64,000 nucleotides of DNA from an uncultured Neglectibacter sp. (GTDB taxonomy: Bacteria > Bacillota > Clostridia > Oscillospirales > Acutalibacteraceae), in NCBI GenBank assembly GCA_904419785.1, contig CAJFSY010000009.1, positions 1 to 64,000 on the forward strand, written 5' to 3'. A model generated the notes under the pieces. That model worked only from the letters and a program-made list of their open reading frames with translations. It was not told the DNA's origin and made no database searches. Below are positions 8,776 to 18,099 of the stretch, piece by piece (the first letter of the stretch is position 1; every line of letters begins with the position of its first letter). The translations under genes and the position numbers were made by a program.

Positions 8776-9801
8776 ATGGAATATCAGCTATTTGTGGGAG
8801 CGTATACTGGAGATGTTCCGGGAACAGGGGTCCTGTCTCTGGGGTTTGACGAGGAAAGACTGTGGGAAATCAGCAGCGCCGGCGGGTTGACAAACCCTTC
8901 TTATGTGTGCCCGGAACGTGAGTATCTGTATGGGGTGGAAGAGCTTCCGGATACGGCCAGCGTATTTCGCCTTGGTATTGACCAGGAAGGCCGCTTCACA
9001 CAGTTTGAAAGATGGGAAGTTCCAGGGGCGGGACTGTGCCATGTGGTCCCAGTAGGGCCTTGCTTGTTTGTGTCGGGCTATGCCGGCGGCACGCTTACCG
9101 GTTTGGGAAAATCGGACGGCAAAACATGTTATTATAACGAATTCCAAGGTTGCGGACCCAATGTGTTCCGACAGGAAAGAGCGCATATCCATTCGGCCCA
9201 GGCATCTCCGGACGGGACGCGTCTGCTGGTGGCTGATTTGGGATCGGACAAGGTGTATCAATTTGTTCTCCAAAAGGATGGTTCCTTGGAGCAGGATAAA
9301 ACCCAGCCCTGGGCGGCCACAGGCGCTGGCCAGGGGCCGCGCCATTTTGCGTTCCATCCCAATGGGGAATGGATTTATCTGGTGACAGAATTGGACAGGT
9401 CTTTGTTGGTGTTTCGTTATGAGGACCATCGTTTGGAGCAAACAGCCCAGTATTCTTTACGGCAGCCAAGTGATCCGGAAAGTTCTCTGGCGGCGGATGT
9501 TCATGTGACGGCAGACGGGAGGTTTTTATACGCTTCTGTGCGGGGGGCGGATTGTATCTATGGCTTTCGGGTATTGGAAGAAGGCGGTTTGGCTCTTTTG
9601 GGAAGGTTTTCCAGTGGTGGGAGCTGCCCGCGGAGTTTTGCCCTCAGCCCGGATGACCGCTATGTGGCGGTGGCAAATCAAGAAACGGGAAATCTGTGCG
9701 TGTTCCCAAGAGACAGCGAAACAGGGATATTGAAGCCTGTTGTATGCGCCATAGAACTGCCCCAGGTTTCTTGTGTTAAGTGGAGGGCCTTTTCAATTTA
9801 G
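8776..9801 (+). CDS. Lactonase family (6-phosphogluconolactonase-like) beta-propeller
   Basis: A 341-residue protein of the YkgB/Pgl lactonase family, a seven-bladed propeller. Family signatures are the N-terminal LFVGAYTG, RAHIHSAQASPDGTRLLVAD with the active-site-region His/Arg residues, GPRHFAFHPNGEWIYLVTEL, and PRSFALSPDDRYVAVANQ. It is cytoplasmic, with no signal peptide. The likely role is hydrolysis of a sugar lactone such as 6-phosphogluconolactone; no glucose-6-phosphate dehydrogenase gene is adjacent, so the substrate is open. GGAGGAAG lies 5-12 bp before the ATG. It appears to be monocistronic. Confidence 0.85.
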   Translation: MEYQLFVGAYTGDVPGTGVLSLGFDEERLWEISSAGGLTNPSYVCPEREYLYGVEELPDTASVFRLGIDQEGRFTQFERWEVPGAGLCHVVPVGPCLFVSGYAGGTLTGLGKSDGKTCYYNEFQGCGPNVFRQERAHIHSAQASPDGTRLLVADLGSDKVYQFVLQKDGSLEQDKTQPWAATGAGQGPRHFAFHPNGEWIYLVTELDRSLLVFRYEDHRLEQTAQYSLRQPSDPESSLAADVHVTADGRFLYASVRGADCIYGFRVLEEGGLALLGRFSSGGSCPRSFALSPDDRYVAVANQETGNLCVFPRDSETGILKPVVCAIELPQVSCVKWRAFSI

Positions 9802-9847
9802 CTTTTAATCATTATTTATCAAAAGGTGAAAATAAAAGGGATAGTCT

Positions 9848-9910
9848 GTAAAGTGCCCCCCATTTGTTAAACAGTATGATATACCGGATAACAAGTGGGG
9901 GGCACTTTAC
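9848..9910. repeat. Long inverted repeat (22-bp arms)
   Basis: Arms GTAAAGTGCCCCCCATTTGT... and the complement ending GGGGGGCACTTTAC match over 22 bp with one mismatch, around a 19-bp loop. It lies between the convergent lactonase and CMD genes. It lacks a clear T-run on either side, so it is either an unusual bidirectional terminator or the remnant of a small palindromic element. Confidence 0.8.
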
Positions 9911-9996
9911 AATTTTCTGGGATTACACCAGTTTCTTTTATGGAGTTTTTTGGGAGAAGTTCCCTGTTCTATTTTTTATTGTTTTGGAAGTAGTTG

Positions 9997-10683
9997 CTAT
10001 TCTGCCACTGCCTTTTCTACGCAGGCAATGGCGTTTAGACTGCGGGGATATCCGATATAAGGCAGGCATTGAGAAATAACACGAATTAAAAATTCTTTCT
10101 TATTTCCCATATTTATATTACCTTTCGCGTGAGCGATAAGCTGTGCTTCACAGCCTCCTTGTGCCATTAGAAAACAAAAAGTAATAAGTTCACGCTCTGC
10201 CAAGTTAAGTCCCTTTCGAGTATAATAATCACCAAAGCAGTTTGCTGCCAGCCAACGGTTGATATGTCCAGCTTTCCAGGCCTCTTTCATGTGTTCACCG
10301 AAAATTTTTGCCTGTGCTTCGATTCCTTTTTCCAATCTGTCGTCAAGGGTGGTAGTTGCCTGTCCGGCAAGTGGGAGTTGTATGCCTTTTTCGGTTAACG
10401 TTTCATTGATAGCGTTCAGGAACGGAAGCATTCTACCATACCCCAGATAGTCGGTAGCCTGATAAACAATTTCTTTTGCGGCTATCGGAGTAATGCCGTT
10501 TTCTAAAGCTTTTGAAAGTATTTCTTTATATGCCTCTATGCCACCGCAGCCAATTAACGCTGCTAAAATTACCAGATAGCGAGTACAGGGTTCCAATTGC
10601 TGGTTTTCTTCGTTTACAACTTCTTCAAATGCGAAATGCTCAAAGCGTTCTGCAAATTCGGGGTCTGTTTTATGTAAATCCAT
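9997..10683 (-). CDS. Carboxymuconolactone decarboxylase (CMD) family protein
   Basis: A 228-residue protein with two CMD/AhpD-like helical repeats. The first half has TRYLVILAALIGCGGIEAYKE and the second has ERELITFCFLMAQGGCEAQL. The AhpD-type CxxC is not present; single cysteines sit in similar places. Members act as gamma-carboxymuconolactone decarboxylases or peroxidase-like proteins, and the exact activity is unclear. AGGAGG lies 7 bp before the chosen ATG. It follows the aldo/keto reductase by 14 bp, so both form one operon, a pairing common in gut Firmicutes. Confidence 0.85.
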   Translation of the reverse strand: MDLHKTDPEFAERFEHFAFEEVVNEENQQLEPCTRYLVILAALIGCGGIEAYKEILSKALENGITPIAAKEIVYQATDYLGYGRMLPFLNAINETLTEKGIQLPLAGQATTTLDDRLEKGIEAQAKIFGEHMKEAWKAGHINRWLAANCFGDYYTRKGLNLAERELITFCFLMAQGGCEAQLIAHAKGNINMGNKKEFLIRVISQCLPYIGYPRSLNAIACVEKAVAE

Positions 10684-10697
10684 TTCTATTCCTCCTT

Positions 10698-11735
10698 TTA
10701 AATCTTTTGACTGCCGGTAGACCACACATGTTCATTTTTTGCGGCGGCAGGTGTGTTCTGTGCCATTACGCCTACTAAATTGTGAGGGACATAGGGTTCT
10801 TCTAAAAAAGCAAGCTCATCGGATGTTAAATCAAGTTGAGTGGATTTTGCCGCTCCCTCAATGTGGTGGAGTTTGGTTGCTCCCACAACAGGAGCGGTAA
10901 CCTTTGTAAGCAGCCAGGCAAGGGATATTTCAGTCATAGAAACATGGTGCTTTTCGGCAAGCTGTGCTACGCGATCAATGATAACTCTATCCTGCTCGGC
11001 GGTAGCGTCGTATTTTAAGTGCGCATAGCTGTCTTCTTGCAAACGTTTTGAGGTTTCACCGGGGTGTTTTGCCAGCCGTCCTCCTGCAAGCGCGCTGTAT
11101 GGTGTCATCGCGATATTTTCCTCTTGACAGAGTTTGGCCATTTCTCGTTCTTCCTCTCGGAAGATCAGGTTATAGTGCCCCTGTACGGATACAAATTTTG
11201 CAAATCCTTCTTTTTCGGCCAGCGCGTTTGCCTTCGCGAGTTGATAGGCAAAACAGTTGGAAATTCCAATATAGCGTGCTTTTCCCGATTTAACAGCGTT
11301 GTTTAAGCCCTCCATAATATCGTAAAGCGGAGTGTTGTAATCCCACATATGGTAAATATATAAATCTACATAATCCATATTGAGGTTTTTAAGGCTTCTA
11401 TCAATCATTTTTTCAATGTGCTGCTGTCCTGTAACCCCCGCTTCTATTTCGTCATTGGTGCGGGGCAGAAACTTTGTTGCAATCACAACATCATCACGCG
11501 TTGCGAAATCGCGAATGGCTCTGCCGAGAAATTGTTCGCTTGTACCGCTTTGATAGGCGATGGCAGTATCAAAGAAGTTGACACCAAGCTCCAATCCCTT
11601 TTTGATAATTTCACGAGAATGCTCTTCATCAATCGTCCAGCTGTGCTGGCCGTTTCCTGCTTCGCCAAATCCCATACACCCCATACAGATACGGGATATA
11701 TTGAGGTTTGAATTACCTAATCTTGCGTATTTCAT
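10698..11735 (-). CDS. Aldo/keto reductase
   Basis: A 345-residue TIM-barrel NAD(P)H-dependent oxidoreductase. The catalytic tetrad is visible: Asp and Tyr in FFDTAIAYQSG, Lys in VVIATKF, His in LYIYHMWDY. The substrate of this YhdN/YajO-like subgroup is usually a small aldehyde or ketone. First gene of a two-gene operon with the CMD protein. The neighbourhood suggests stress or carbonyl detoxification, but no regulator gene is adjacent to support this. Confidence 0.93.
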   Translation of the reverse strand: MKYARLGNSNLNISRICMGCMGFGEAGNGQHSWTIDEEHSREIIKKGLELGVNFFDTAIAYQSGTSEQFLGRAIRDFATRDDVVIATKFLPRTNDEIEAGVTGQQHIEKMIDRSLKNLNMDYVDLYIYHMWDYNTPLYDIMEGLNNAVKSGKARYIGISNCFAYQLAKANALAEKEGFAKFVSVQGHYNLIFREEEREMAKLCQEENIAMTPYSALAGGRLAKHPGETSKRLQEDSYAHLKYDATAEQDRVIIDRVAQLAEKHHVSMTEISLAWLLTKVTAPVVGATKLHHIEGAAKSTQLDLTSDELAFLEEPYVPHNLVGVMAQNTPAAAKNEHVWSTGSQKI

Positions 11736-12204
11736 AACGATGCTCCTTTCATAGGTGTTTACAAAGTTTTACTCTTACGGTTTACAAGATGCTGTTTAGA
11801 CGTTTTTTCGTTGTTGCTACGGAAATATGCCGGAATTTCGCTTTTTGTATCGTTCACTTGTTTCGCTGGTTGTCATTACAAACTTACTTTCCGAATAGAG
11901 AAAAATTAAGATACTCCGTCTTAGAACACCACAATTATAAATCTGGCAATATAAAATGTCTAATGCTTATATCTTATTATTAGGTATAGCTTTTAAATAT
12001 GGTTTTGCGTTATCTGGAGAATTGAAGGTTTTCATGGATAATTTTCCTTTGCTTTATCAGCTAGATACAACATTTTCTGTGCGGACTGTTTCAACATTAT
12101 TTCTTCATAAGGTAAGCTGATATTGCGATTGTTTTGAAGTGGACACTGCAATGCCGTGCTTTAAAAATACTTCATTTAAAAGGTTAAAGGTACCAGCGTC
12201 TTAC
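11736..12204. other. AT-rich intergenic region, no gene seen
   Basis: The spacer between the AKR operon and the ileS leader is clearly more AT-rich than its surroundings. Two short open frames here lack ribosome binding sites and resemble no family. No repeat or RNA fold was recognised before the ileS promoter. Confidence 0.6.
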
Positions 12205-12233
12205 TTGACTTTAGGCAGTGGCTGTGGTAGAAT
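12205..12233 (+). promoter_or_regulatory. Promoter of the T-box/ileS unit
   Basis: TTGACT and TAGAAT are separated by 17 bp. Transcription would begin near 12240, at the 5' edge of the T-box leader. Confidence 0.65.
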
Positions 12234-12239
12234 ATTTCC

Positions 12240-12503
12240 CGAAAAATCACAAAAGGCTGTGAAGGAGACAAGCGGGGCGTTTAACGCTCCAGAGAGCCGG
12301 CGGCAGGTGAAAGCCGGCGCGGAAACCGCTGACCGCATCCCTCCCGAGCCGCTCGCCCAACTGCGGTTTTCAGTTAAGAAGGCCGTTTAGTAAGCGGAGC
12401 CGGGTCCCCACCGTTATTGGGGCGCGTATTGTTAGATATGCCGGAATGGGTGGTATAGCGAAGTGAGCCTTCGTCCCGTTTGCGCGGGGCGTGGGCTTTT
12501 TTT
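12240..12503 (+). promoter_or_regulatory. T-box riboswitch, isoleucine-specific
   Basis: The leader has the stem I signature (CAGAGAGCCGGCGGCAGGTG followed by GAAAGCCGGC), the stem III/antiterminator-proximal block (GGGTCCCCACCGTTATTGGG) and the T-box antiterminator core TGGGTGGTATAGCG at 12447-12460. An ATC triplet in the 3' side of stem I (ACCGCATCCC) is the probable Ile specifier. A terminator stem with TTTTTTT closes it at 12467-12503. Uncharged tRNA-Ile should stabilise the antiterminator and allow ileS transcription. The T-box core reads TATAGCG where ACCGCG is usual, a slight divergence. Confidence 0.9.
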
Positions 12504-12540
12504 ATAGCCGATTCCGCAAAGCAGAGAAAGGATGACAGCA

Positions 12541-15500
12541 ATGAGCATGTACAAAGAAGTCTCCACAAACTTGAACTTTGTGGAGCGGGAACAAGAAACT
12601 GTCAAGTTTTGGGAAGAAAACCACATTTTTGAGAAAAGCGTGGAAGAGCGGAAAGGCCAGCCTTCTTACACGTTCTACGACGGTCCTCCTACCGCCAACG
12701 GCCGTCCTCATATCGGTCACTTGGAGACCCGGGCCTTTAAAGACCTGTTCCCCCGGTTCCACACCATGAAAGGGGAGATGGTCCCCCGCAAAGCCGGCTG
12801 GGATACCCATGGCCTGCCTGTGGAATTGGAAGTGGAAAAGCTGCTGCATATCAATGGTAAGGAGCAGATCGAGGAATACGGCATCGCCCCTTTCATTGAG
12901 AAGTGCAAAGAGAGCGTGTGGAAATACAAGGGCATGTGGGAGGATTTCTCCAAGGACGTTGGCTTCTGGGCCGATATGGAGCATCCTTATGTCACCTATG
13001 ACAACAATTTCATCGAATCTGAATGGTGGGCTTTGAAGCAGATTTGGGACCGGAACCTTTTGTACAAAGGCTTTAAGATCGTTCCTTATTGCCCCCGCTG
13101 TGGCACACCTCTTTCCTCTCACGAAGTGGCCCAGGGCTATAAAGATGTGAAAGAGCGTTCTGCTGTTGCCAAGTTTAAATGCAAGGACGAGGACGCCTAT
13201 ATCCTGGCCTGGACGACGACCCCTTGGACGTTGCCTTCCAATGTGGCGCTGTGCGTCAACGCCAACGAGGACTATGTGAAAGTGGAAAGCAAAGGGGAGA
13301 CCTACTATCTGGCGGAAGCTCTTTGCGACGCTGTTTTGGGTGAGGGCGAGTATACAGTCCTGGAGCGCTACAAGGGCGCTGACCTGGAAAATAAAGAATA
13401 TGAGCCCCTGTTCGACTTTGTTTCCCCTAAAGAAAAATGCTGGTATGTGGTCTGTGACGACTATGTAACTTTGACCGACGGTACCGGCGTGGTGCATATC
13501 GCTCCCGCTTTCGGTGAGGACGATGCCAAGGTAGGCCGCAAATATGGCCTGCCCCTGGTGCAGCTGGTGGACCAGAAGGGCCAGATGACCGCCGAGACCA
13601 AGTGGCCTGGGGTGTTCTGCAAGGATGCGGACAAGGATATCCTTATGGATTTGGAACAGCGTGGCTTGTTGTTCTCCGCGCCGAAGTTCGAGCACAGCTA
13701 TCCCTTCTGCTGGCGCTGCGATACTCCCCTCATCTATTACGCACGGGAGTCTTGGTACATCAAGATGACCGATGTGAAAGACGAACTGATCGCCAACAAC
13801 AATACGGTCAACTGGCTGCCGGAGAGCATCGGCAAAGGCCGTTTCGGCGACTGGCTGGAAAATGTGCAGGATTGGGCTGTCAGCCGTAACCGGTATTGGG
13901 GCACGCCTCTCAACATCTGGGAGTGCGAGTGCGGTCACCGTCACGCGATCGGCAGCATCGCGGAATTGAAGGAAATGTCCCCCAACTGCCCGGATGACAT
14001 CGAGCTGCACCGTCCCTATGTGGACCAGGTGACCATTACCTGTCCCCATTGCGGCAAGCAGATGCACCGTGTGCCCGAGGTCATCGACTGCTGGTTCGAT
14101 TCCGGTTCCATGCCTTTTGCGCAGCATCATTATCCCTTTGGGAATAAAGAACTGTTCGAAGAACAGTTCCCGGCCAGCTTCATCTCTGAGGCTGTGGACC
14201 AGACCCGCGGCTGGTTCTACTCTCTGCTGGCTATCTCCACTTTGCTGTTCCACAAAGCGCCTTATAAGAACGTGCTGGTTCTGGGACTGGTTCAAGACGA
14301 AAACGGCCAGAAGATGAGCAAATCGAAAGGCAACGCGGTGGACCCCATGGATGCCTTGAAGCAGTTCGGCGCCGACTCTTTGCGGTGGTATTTCTACACC
14401 AATTCCGCCCCGTGGCTGCCCAGCCGCTTCCACGAGAAAGCTGTAGTGGAGGGCCAGAAGAAATTCTTCTCCACTTTATGGAACACCTATGCGTTCTTCG
14501 TGCTGTATGCCAACATCGACAATTTCAACGCTTCTCAGTACAAGCTGGAGGATTGCCAGCTTACGGTTATGGATAAATGGCTGTTGTCCCGTCTGAACAC
14601 TGCCGTGAAGGGCGTGGACGATAACCTCTCCGCCTATAAGGTGCCGGAAGCTGCCCGGGTATTGCAAGATTTTGTGGACGAACTGAGCAACTGGTATGTG
14701 CGCCGCAGCCGTGAGCGTTTCTGGGCCCAGGAAGAAAGTGCCGACAAGACCGCCGCTTTCATGACGCTGTACACTGCGCTGGTGATCACCGCGAAGATGG
14801 CTGCGCCTATGGCTCCTTTTATGAGCGAGGAAATCTATCGGAATCTTGTTTGCTCTGTAGATAGCAACGCTCCTCAGAGCGTTCACCTGTGCTTGTATCC
14901 GGAGTATGACGCTTCCCGTGTGGATAAGCAGCTGGAAGCGGATATGGACGAAGTGCTCCGGGTTGTCACACTGGGCCGCGCGGCCCGGAACCTGGCAAAC
15001 ATCAAGAACCGCCAGCCCTTGCAGAACTTGTATACAGATGCCGACCAAGGTTTGGGCGAGTTGTATCAGGATATCGTCAAGCAGGAGCTGAATGTGAAAG
15101 AGCTTACGTTCTTGCAGGATATGTCCCAGTTTACCGCTTATACGTTCAAGCCCCAGCTGAAAATTTTGGGCAAGAAACTTGGAAAGCGTCTTGGCGAACT
15201 GCGCACGGTGCTGCAGGAACTGGATGGTTCTGCCGCTAAAAAGGAACTGGATTCCACAGGCAGTTTGAAACTGGCTCTTTCTGACGGCGAGATCGTTTTG
15301 ACCCAGGAAGAACTGCTGATCGAGACTGCCCAGAAGGAAGGCTTTACCTCTGTTTCCGACCGGGGGTTGACTGTAGTGCTGGATACCGCCCTCAGCGAAG
15401 AATTGATCGAGGAAGGCTTTGTCCGTGAGATCGTCAGCAAGCTGCAATCCATGCGGAAAGACGCTGGTTTCAATGTTACCGACCACATTCAGGTTTACCA

Positions 15501-15660
15501 GCAGGGCAGCGAGAAGGTAGCCAAGATCTTGCAGGCCCATGAATCCGATATCCTTCATGACGTTTTGGGCGACTCTTGCCAGTATGGCCAGCTGGACGGT
15601 TACACTGCCCAGTGGGATGTAAACGGCGAAGAGACCAGTTTCGGCGTGAAAAAAGTATAA
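12541..15660 (+). CDS. ileS: Isoleucyl-tRNA synthetase
   Basis: A 1039-residue class I aminoacyl-tRNA synthetase that charges tRNA-Ile and edits valine. HIGH is at residues 57-60 (GRPHIGHLE) and KMSKS at about 591-595. The CP1 editing domain with TTTPWTLPSN and the anticodon-binding C-terminal region follow family order. The length and the C-terminal DUF5915-like extension mark the long IleS2-type enzyme. I chose the ATG at 12541, 8 bp after GAAAGGA; ATGs at 12532 and 12547 are alternatives, and 12532 lies too close to the site. Expression is controlled by the T-box leader. Confidence 0.98.
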   Translation: MSMYKEVSTNLNFVEREQETVKFWEENHIFEKSVEERKGQPSYTFYDGPPTANGRPHIGHLETRAFKDLFPRFHTMKGEMVPRKAGWDTHGLPVELEVEKLLHINGKEQIEEYGIAPFIEKCKESVWKYKGMWEDFSKDVGFWADMEHPYVTYDNNFIESEWWALKQIWDRNLLYKGFKIVPYCPRCGTPLSSHEVAQGYKDVKERSAVAKFKCKDEDAYILAWTTTPWTLPSNVALCVNANEDYVKVESKGETYYLAEALCDAVLGEGEYTVLERYKGADLENKEYEPLFDFVSPKEKCWYVVCDDYVTLTDGTGVVHIAPAFGEDDAKVGRKYGLPLVQLVDQKGQMTAETKWPGVFCKDADKDILMDLEQRGLLFSAPKFEHSYPFCWRCDTPLIYYARESWYIKMTDVKDELIANNNTVNWLPESIGKGRFGDWLENVQDWAVSRNRYWGTPLNIWECECGHRHAIGSIAELKEMSPNCPDDIELHRPYVDQVTITCPHCGKQMHRVPEVIDCWFDSGSMPFAQHHYPFGNKELFEEQFPASFISEAVDQTRGWFYSLLAISTLLFHKAPYKNVLVLGLVQDENGQKMSKSKGNAVDPMDALKQFGADSLRWYFYTNSAPWLPSRFHEKAVVEGQKKFFSTLWNTYAFFVLYANIDNFNASQYKLEDCQLTVMDKWLLSRLNTAVKGVDDNLSAYKVPEAARVLQDFVDELSNWYVRRSRERFWAQEESADKTAAFMTLYTALVITAKMAAPMAPFMSEEIYRNLVCSVDSNAPQSVHLCLYPEYDASRVDKQLEADMDEVLRVVTLGRAARNLANIKNRQPLQNLYTDADQGLGELYQDIVKQELNVKELTFLQDMSQFTAYTFKPQLKILGKKLGKRLGELRTVLQELDGSAAKKELDSTGSLKLALSDGEIVLTQEELLIETAQKEGFTSVSDRGLTVVLDTALSEELIEEGFVREIVSKLQSMRKDAGFNVTDHIQVYQQGSEKVAKILQAHESDILHDVLGDSCQYGQLDGYTAQWDVNGEETSFGVKKV

Positions 15661-15680
15661 TCAATGTGACTAATATAAAA

Positions 15681-15716
15681 AGGAAGGCGCTCCCGCGTGG
15701 GGCGCCTTCCTCATTT
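15681..15716 (+). terminator. Intrinsic terminator of ileS
   Basis: Stem GGAAGGCGCTCCC / TGGGGCGCCTTCC followed by TCATTTT. Confidence 0.8.
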
Positions 15717-15744
15717 TATAAGCTAACGAAAGGATTCGCTGCGA

Positions 15745-16746
15745 TTATTTCTCAGAAGAGAACACATACTTTTGCTCGGTGCGGAAAGCTTCATAAGCGC
15801 CGACCATAAAGCGAGTCAAAGCGACGGCGTCCTCAATGCCGTTGGGGGCTTCGCCTTCTCCGCAGCAAGCGTCGATCCAAGCGTTGATGGGCAGGGGAGA
15901 AGGAGCGGGCAGATCCGTCATCTCTACCACTTTGCCATCGGTTTCCGGGCAGCTGTATTCCAGCTTGTCGTTATGAACCATCAAAGAGCCCAAGGTGCCG
16001 CACATTTCCAGCACGTAACCGCCGCCGGTGGTAACAAACCCGGTTTCGGAAACACCAATGGCGCCGCCTTCGAACTCAATGACGGAAACGGCGTTATCCT
16101 CTACGCCACGATTGGTCACCTCTGTAAACTGGGAAACAATGGACTTAGGCTCGCCCAGGAACCAGTTCAAGGTGTACATGGGATGGGCGCCCAAATCCAT
16201 CATAGCGCCGCCGCCGGTCTGGGAAGCGTCGTAGAAGTGAGGGGGCAGCCATCCCAGGGAGCCATCAGCCTGAGGAGCCACGCTGCCGTTGTGGAAGTTA
16301 TGTACCCGGGCATAAGTGATCTGGCCCAGCTTGCCGCTTTCCACCAGGGCTTTAGCGGCTTTGATGGGAGGCTGTGTTTTGTGGGGATAAGAAATGGTAA
16401 ACTTCACGCCGCTTTCTTTTACGGCTTTAGCGATCTCCTGAGCGTCCTCATTGGTGAGGGCCAGCACTTTTTCTGTAAAGATGTGCTTTCCAGCCTTTGC
16501 CGCCGCCAGCAGGACTTCTTTGTGCTGATTGGTAGCGGTGGTGATCTGTACGCCATCAATAGAGCTGTCTGCCCAAATGGCGTCCAGGTCCGGCTGGAAG
16601 GGAACTCCTAAAGTTTCGGCCATGGCTTTGCCGCGCTCCTGGTTATCGTCCCACAGGCAGCAAAGTTCTGATTTAGCGTTTTTTTGGATAGCGGTGGCAT
16701 ATTCATGAGTGTGCACATGCCAAGCGCCTACAACTGCGATTTTCAT
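15745..16746 (-). CDS. Gfo/Idh/MocA-family oxidoreductase
   Basis: A 333-residue NAD(P)-dependent dehydrogenase. The N-terminal Rossmann fold begins MKIAVVGAWHVHTHEYA with a slightly atypical glycine loop. The family EK motif is in HIFTEKV and the catalytic-region DLGAHPMY follows GGGAMM. Such enzymes oxidise or isomerise sugars, inositols or glycosides; the substrate cannot be read. It lies downstream of, and in the same orientation as, the NahK-like kinase, suggesting a shared sugar or aminosugar pathway. A GGAGG site precedes the start. Confidence 0.9.
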   Translation of the reverse strand: MKIAVVGAWHVHTHEYATAIQKNAKSELCCLWDDNQERGKAMAETLGVPFQPDLDAIWADSSIDGVQITTATNQHKEVLLAAAKAGKHIFTEKVLALTNEDAQEIAKAVKESGVKFTISYPHKTQPPIKAAKALVESGKLGQITYARVHNFHNGSVAPQADGSLGWLPPHFYDASQTGGGAMMDLGAHPMYTLNWFLGEPKSIVSQFTEVTNRGVEDNAVSVIEFEGGAIGVSETGFVTTGGGYVLEMCGTLGSLMVHNDKLEYSCPETDGKVVEMTDLPAPSPLPINAWIDACCGEGEAPNGIEDAVALTRFMVGAYEAFRTEQKYVFSSEK

Positions 16747-16850
16747 GACAATTCCTCCGAGATAAAAGAGTTTGCCCCAAAGGGCTGATCAAATAAACAA
16801 TAACACTGAACGCGGAAAAAAACAAGTAGTAAATTTTCACCCAAACCTTT

Positions 16851-16886
16851 GCAAAACAGCCGGCCTTCCACCAGGAACGCCGGCTG
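16851..16886 (-). terminator. Terminator-like hairpin after the sugar kinase gene
   Basis: CAGCCGGC / GCCGGCTG stem followed on the minus strand by TTTT. It may partly separate the kinase and oxidoreductase transcripts. Confidence 0.5.
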
Positions 16887-16893
16887 GGCTGAT

Positions 16894-17982
16894 TTATAAA
16901 TATTTGCGGATGATCTCATCCATTCCGGCACGTTTTTGCTCCATTTCCTCCACCAGCTTGAATTGATTCCTGGCCCGAACAAGGTTGTGTTCCGGGTATG
17001 CTGTGCGGAAGTAAACATCCCCGTTCAGATAGTCGGCTAAGAAACGAATCCCCACCTCGTAGGTCATTAGCCGGGCACCGTCGGGAAGAGTTTGCAGCTC
17101 TAAGGGCGTGAGGGCTTCCCCAGCCGCGGAAAGGAATCCCTGGGTATAAGCCTCGAACAGTCCCAAATCAAAGTGGACTTTGGAAAGGTCGGCTTCATCT
17201 TCCGCGGCGGTAGTGGCTCCGGCGCGGATGGAATCGCCAAAATCAAAAGCGGTCAAACCTGGCATGACTGTGTCCAGGTCAATGACGCACAGCGCTTTGC
17301 CGGTGGTGTCGTCAATGAGCACGTTGCTCATTTTGGTGTCGTTGTGGGTTACCCGCAACGGAAGTTTTCCTTCCTTGAGCAAATCCATCAGCAAGGCACA
17401 GTCCTGTTCCCGTTTGGCAGCAAAATCCATCTCTGCTGCTACAGAAGCCAGCCTTCCCGCTTTGTCTTGATTGGCGGCCTCCATCAGCTGCCGGTAACGT
17501 TCCGGGGTGTTGTGGAAGTTGACGATGGTCTCATGCAGTGTGTCCGCGGGATAACCGCTGAGCAGGTTTTGAAATTCCCCGAAAGCCCGGCCGGCTTCTC
17601 CAAGCATGGCGGGGTTTTCCACTGTTTCGTGGGAGGAAGCGCCGTCCACGTAAGTCATGCAGCGCCAGGGCTCTCCGTTTTCATCCACGAATAAGGTGGA
17701 GCCATCCCGGGTTTTCAAGATATTCAAAGTTTCCCGGTCAGGATCGCCGCCGCGGGCCAAAATCTTCTCCCGCAGAAATTCCGTGACGCCGGTGATGTTC
17801 TCCATAATATTTTGGGGAGAGGGAAACACATAGCGGTTGATTCTCTGCAAGGTAAATTTGCCATTGTCTTCCACGAGGAATGTATCATTGATATGACCGC
17901 CGGTCAAAGGGGTGATACGGCTTTCCGGAGAGAAGCCAAAAGCGGCGAGAATCTCAGGGGTGACAAGAATATTGTGTTCCAT
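16894..17982 (-). CDS. APH-fold sugar kinase, N-acetylhexosamine 1-kinase-like
   Basis: A 362-residue phosphotransferase with an aminoglycoside phosphotransferase fold. The catalytic loop VTHNDTKMSNVLID (HNDxxxxN form of the Brenner motif) and metal-binding IDLDTVMPG plus FDFGDSIR are visible. The N-terminal LTGGHINDTFLV nucleotide loop matches NahK/LnpB proteins, which phosphorylate GlcNAc or GalNAc at C1 in the lacto-N-biose/galacto-N-biose pathway of gut bacteria. No lacto-N-biose phosphorylase gene is in the window, so the substrate is inferred. It was historically misannotated as mucin desulfatase. The nearest Shine-Dalgarno (AAGGAA) is 12 bp from the ATG, somewhat far. Confidence 0.8.
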   Translation of the reverse strand: MEHNILVTPEILAAFGFSPESRITPLTGGHINDTFLVEDNGKFTLQRINRYVFPSPQNIMENITGVTEFLREKILARGGDPDRETLNILKTRDGSTLFVDENGEPWRCMTYVDGASSHETVENPAMLGEAGRAFGEFQNLLSGYPADTLHETIVNFHNTPERYRQLMEAANQDKAGRLASVAAEMDFAAKREQDCALLMDLLKEGKLPLRVTHNDTKMSNVLIDDTTGKALCVIDLDTVMPGLTAFDFGDSIRAGATTAAEDEADLSKVHFDLGLFEAYTQGFLSAAGEALTPLELQTLPDGARLMTYEVGIRFLADYLNGDVYFRTAYPEHNLVRARNQFKLVEEMEQKRAGMDEIIRKYL

Positions 17983-18099
17983 GGGTATCGATTATTCCTT
18001 TCCTTACTGTTGTGATGGATATCCCCAAGAGTGGGTATCTTTATAAAGAAATGGCGTCCTCTGGTTTGTGTTTTTAGGGAGACGCCCAGGGCTTTTGTG

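Noticed and set aside
9864..10079. A 71-codon hydrophobic open frame
   Set aside because: It begins in the inverted repeat, overlaps the end of the CMD gene and lacks a ribosome binding site.
12502..14433. A 643-codon minus-strand open frame over ileS
   Set aside because: It lies entirely antisense to the unmistakable isoleucyl-tRNA synthetase gene and matches no family.
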